A stretch of 64,000 bases of DNA, taken from an uncultured Bacteroidales bacterium. Its GTDB lineage: Bacteria; Bacteroidota; Bacteroidia; Bacteroidales; WCHB1-69. Both the position numbers and the translations under genes were made by a program. Of the stretch, positions 63,748 through 64,000 are shown one piece after another; position 1 is the first letter of the stretch; each line of letters opens with the position of its first letter. The notes beneath the pieces were generated by a model. It was given only the letters and a program-made list of their open reading frames with translations. It was not told where the DNA came from and ran no database searches. Where the stretch lies: NCBI GenBank assembly GCA_905233625.1, contig CAJOFJ010000010.1, forward strand, positions 1-64,000. The letters run 5' to 3'.

Positions 63748-64000
63748 TTCAACAAGGATATATTGGTCCAAATCGGATAATGGTCAGACACTTTCAACGA
63801 ATCGTAAGTCGTATAGCCAAAGCTCTTGAATTTATTATCATGGAAGATGTAATCGATGCGGAAAGAAGGGAAAGCCTCTCCATTGTATGTTTTGCCACGC
63901 CCTCCCCCACTTTCGCGGAAAGCATCTTTCATATTGTGCCCCACCTTATGATAGGCATACGACACCGGCGAGTCGTTGAAATCGCCACAAACGATAATCG
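63744..64000 (-). CDS. Endonuclease/exonuclease/phosphatase-family protein, C-terminal part
   Basis: The frame is open to the window edge; the visible part is about 85 residues. It includes VCGDFNDSPVSYAY and FRIDYIFHD followed by KVSDHYPIW, which are the conserved Asp-Asn and SDH motifs of the EEP (exonuclease III/DNase I/phosphatase) fold. The rest lies beyond 64000. It is probably an exported EEP-family protein of Bacteroidota; the substrate cannot be judged from this part. Confidence 0.85.
   Translation of the reverse strand, partial: IIVCGDFNDSPVSYAYHKVGHNMKDAFRESGGGRGKTYNGEAFPSFRIDYIFHDNKFKSFGYTTYDSLKVSDHYPIWTNISLLK

Noticed and set aside
1-64000. tRNA, rRNA, riboswitch, origin or phage attachment sites
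   Set aside because: I looked in all spacers by eye and found no cloverleaf with conserved TTC-loop sequence, no rRNA segments, no DnaA-box cluster and no integrase. A covariance-model search would be needed to exclude small RNAs.

Overview
The window comes from a member of the Bacteroidota, most likely an uncultured Bacteroidales. Pointers are promoters of the TAnnTTTG type, a type IX secretion (T9SS) C-terminal sorting domain, giant secreted proteins with FISUMP domains, a PorE-like OmpA/PD40/TPR protein, a fused SecDF, an RNase H with a viroplasmin-like N-terminus, and a likely sulfonolipid (capnine) pathway. No rRNA, tRNA, CRISPR array, phage or intact insertion sequence was seen.

Layout. 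1-6605 is housekeeping: RNase H, a lipoprotein, gpsA, an AddB-like nuclease and a ComEA-like helix-hairpin-helix protein. 6606-7750 has no gene but several strong hairpins. 8307-18186 is a run of nine minus-strand genes. In transcription order they are a cysteate fatty acyltransferase-like enzyme, a cysteate synthase-like enzyme, a short-chain dehydrogenase and a VOC protein, followed by a heterodisulfide-reductase-like redox module of two HdrC-like proteins, a membrane HdrE-HdrD-like fusion, HdrB and HdrA. 18545-37393 carries three large secreted proteins (606, 2198 and 2326 residues) with trmB and an MsbA-like ABC exporter between them. 37580-39424 holds trmD, an O-methyltransferase and xseB. 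39691-45339 is a 13-gene ribosomal block from rplV to rpsE, bounded on both sides by spacer, so rpsS and rpmD-rplO-secY are not beside it. 45821-64000 holds a lipoprotein, an M20 amidohydrolase, a MutS-family ATPase, Tex, a TPR lipoprotein followed closely by gltX, the PorE-like protein, secDF, nadK, butyrate kinase, a DUF4369-like lipoprotein and the end of an EEP-family nuclease/phosphatase gene cut by the window edge.

The most unusual feature is the spacer DNA. Many intergenic regions carry arrays of 7- or 8-base words. One family follows a grammar of octamers (for example gttaagac or gtctccac) mixed with 17-base hairpin-like cassettes (for example atgcactgcgtgcattc). These are arranged as a large inverted repeat around an AT-rich centre and begin a few bases after a stop codon. 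Heptamer arrays of the same general kind also occur in frame inside the AddB-like gene, and octamer arrays supply the last codons of the amidohydrolase and gltX. A separate 53-bp unit is repeated six times at 27250-27535.

The best candidates for an undescribed system are the sulfonolipid-plus-Hdr gene block and the octamer/17-mer elements.
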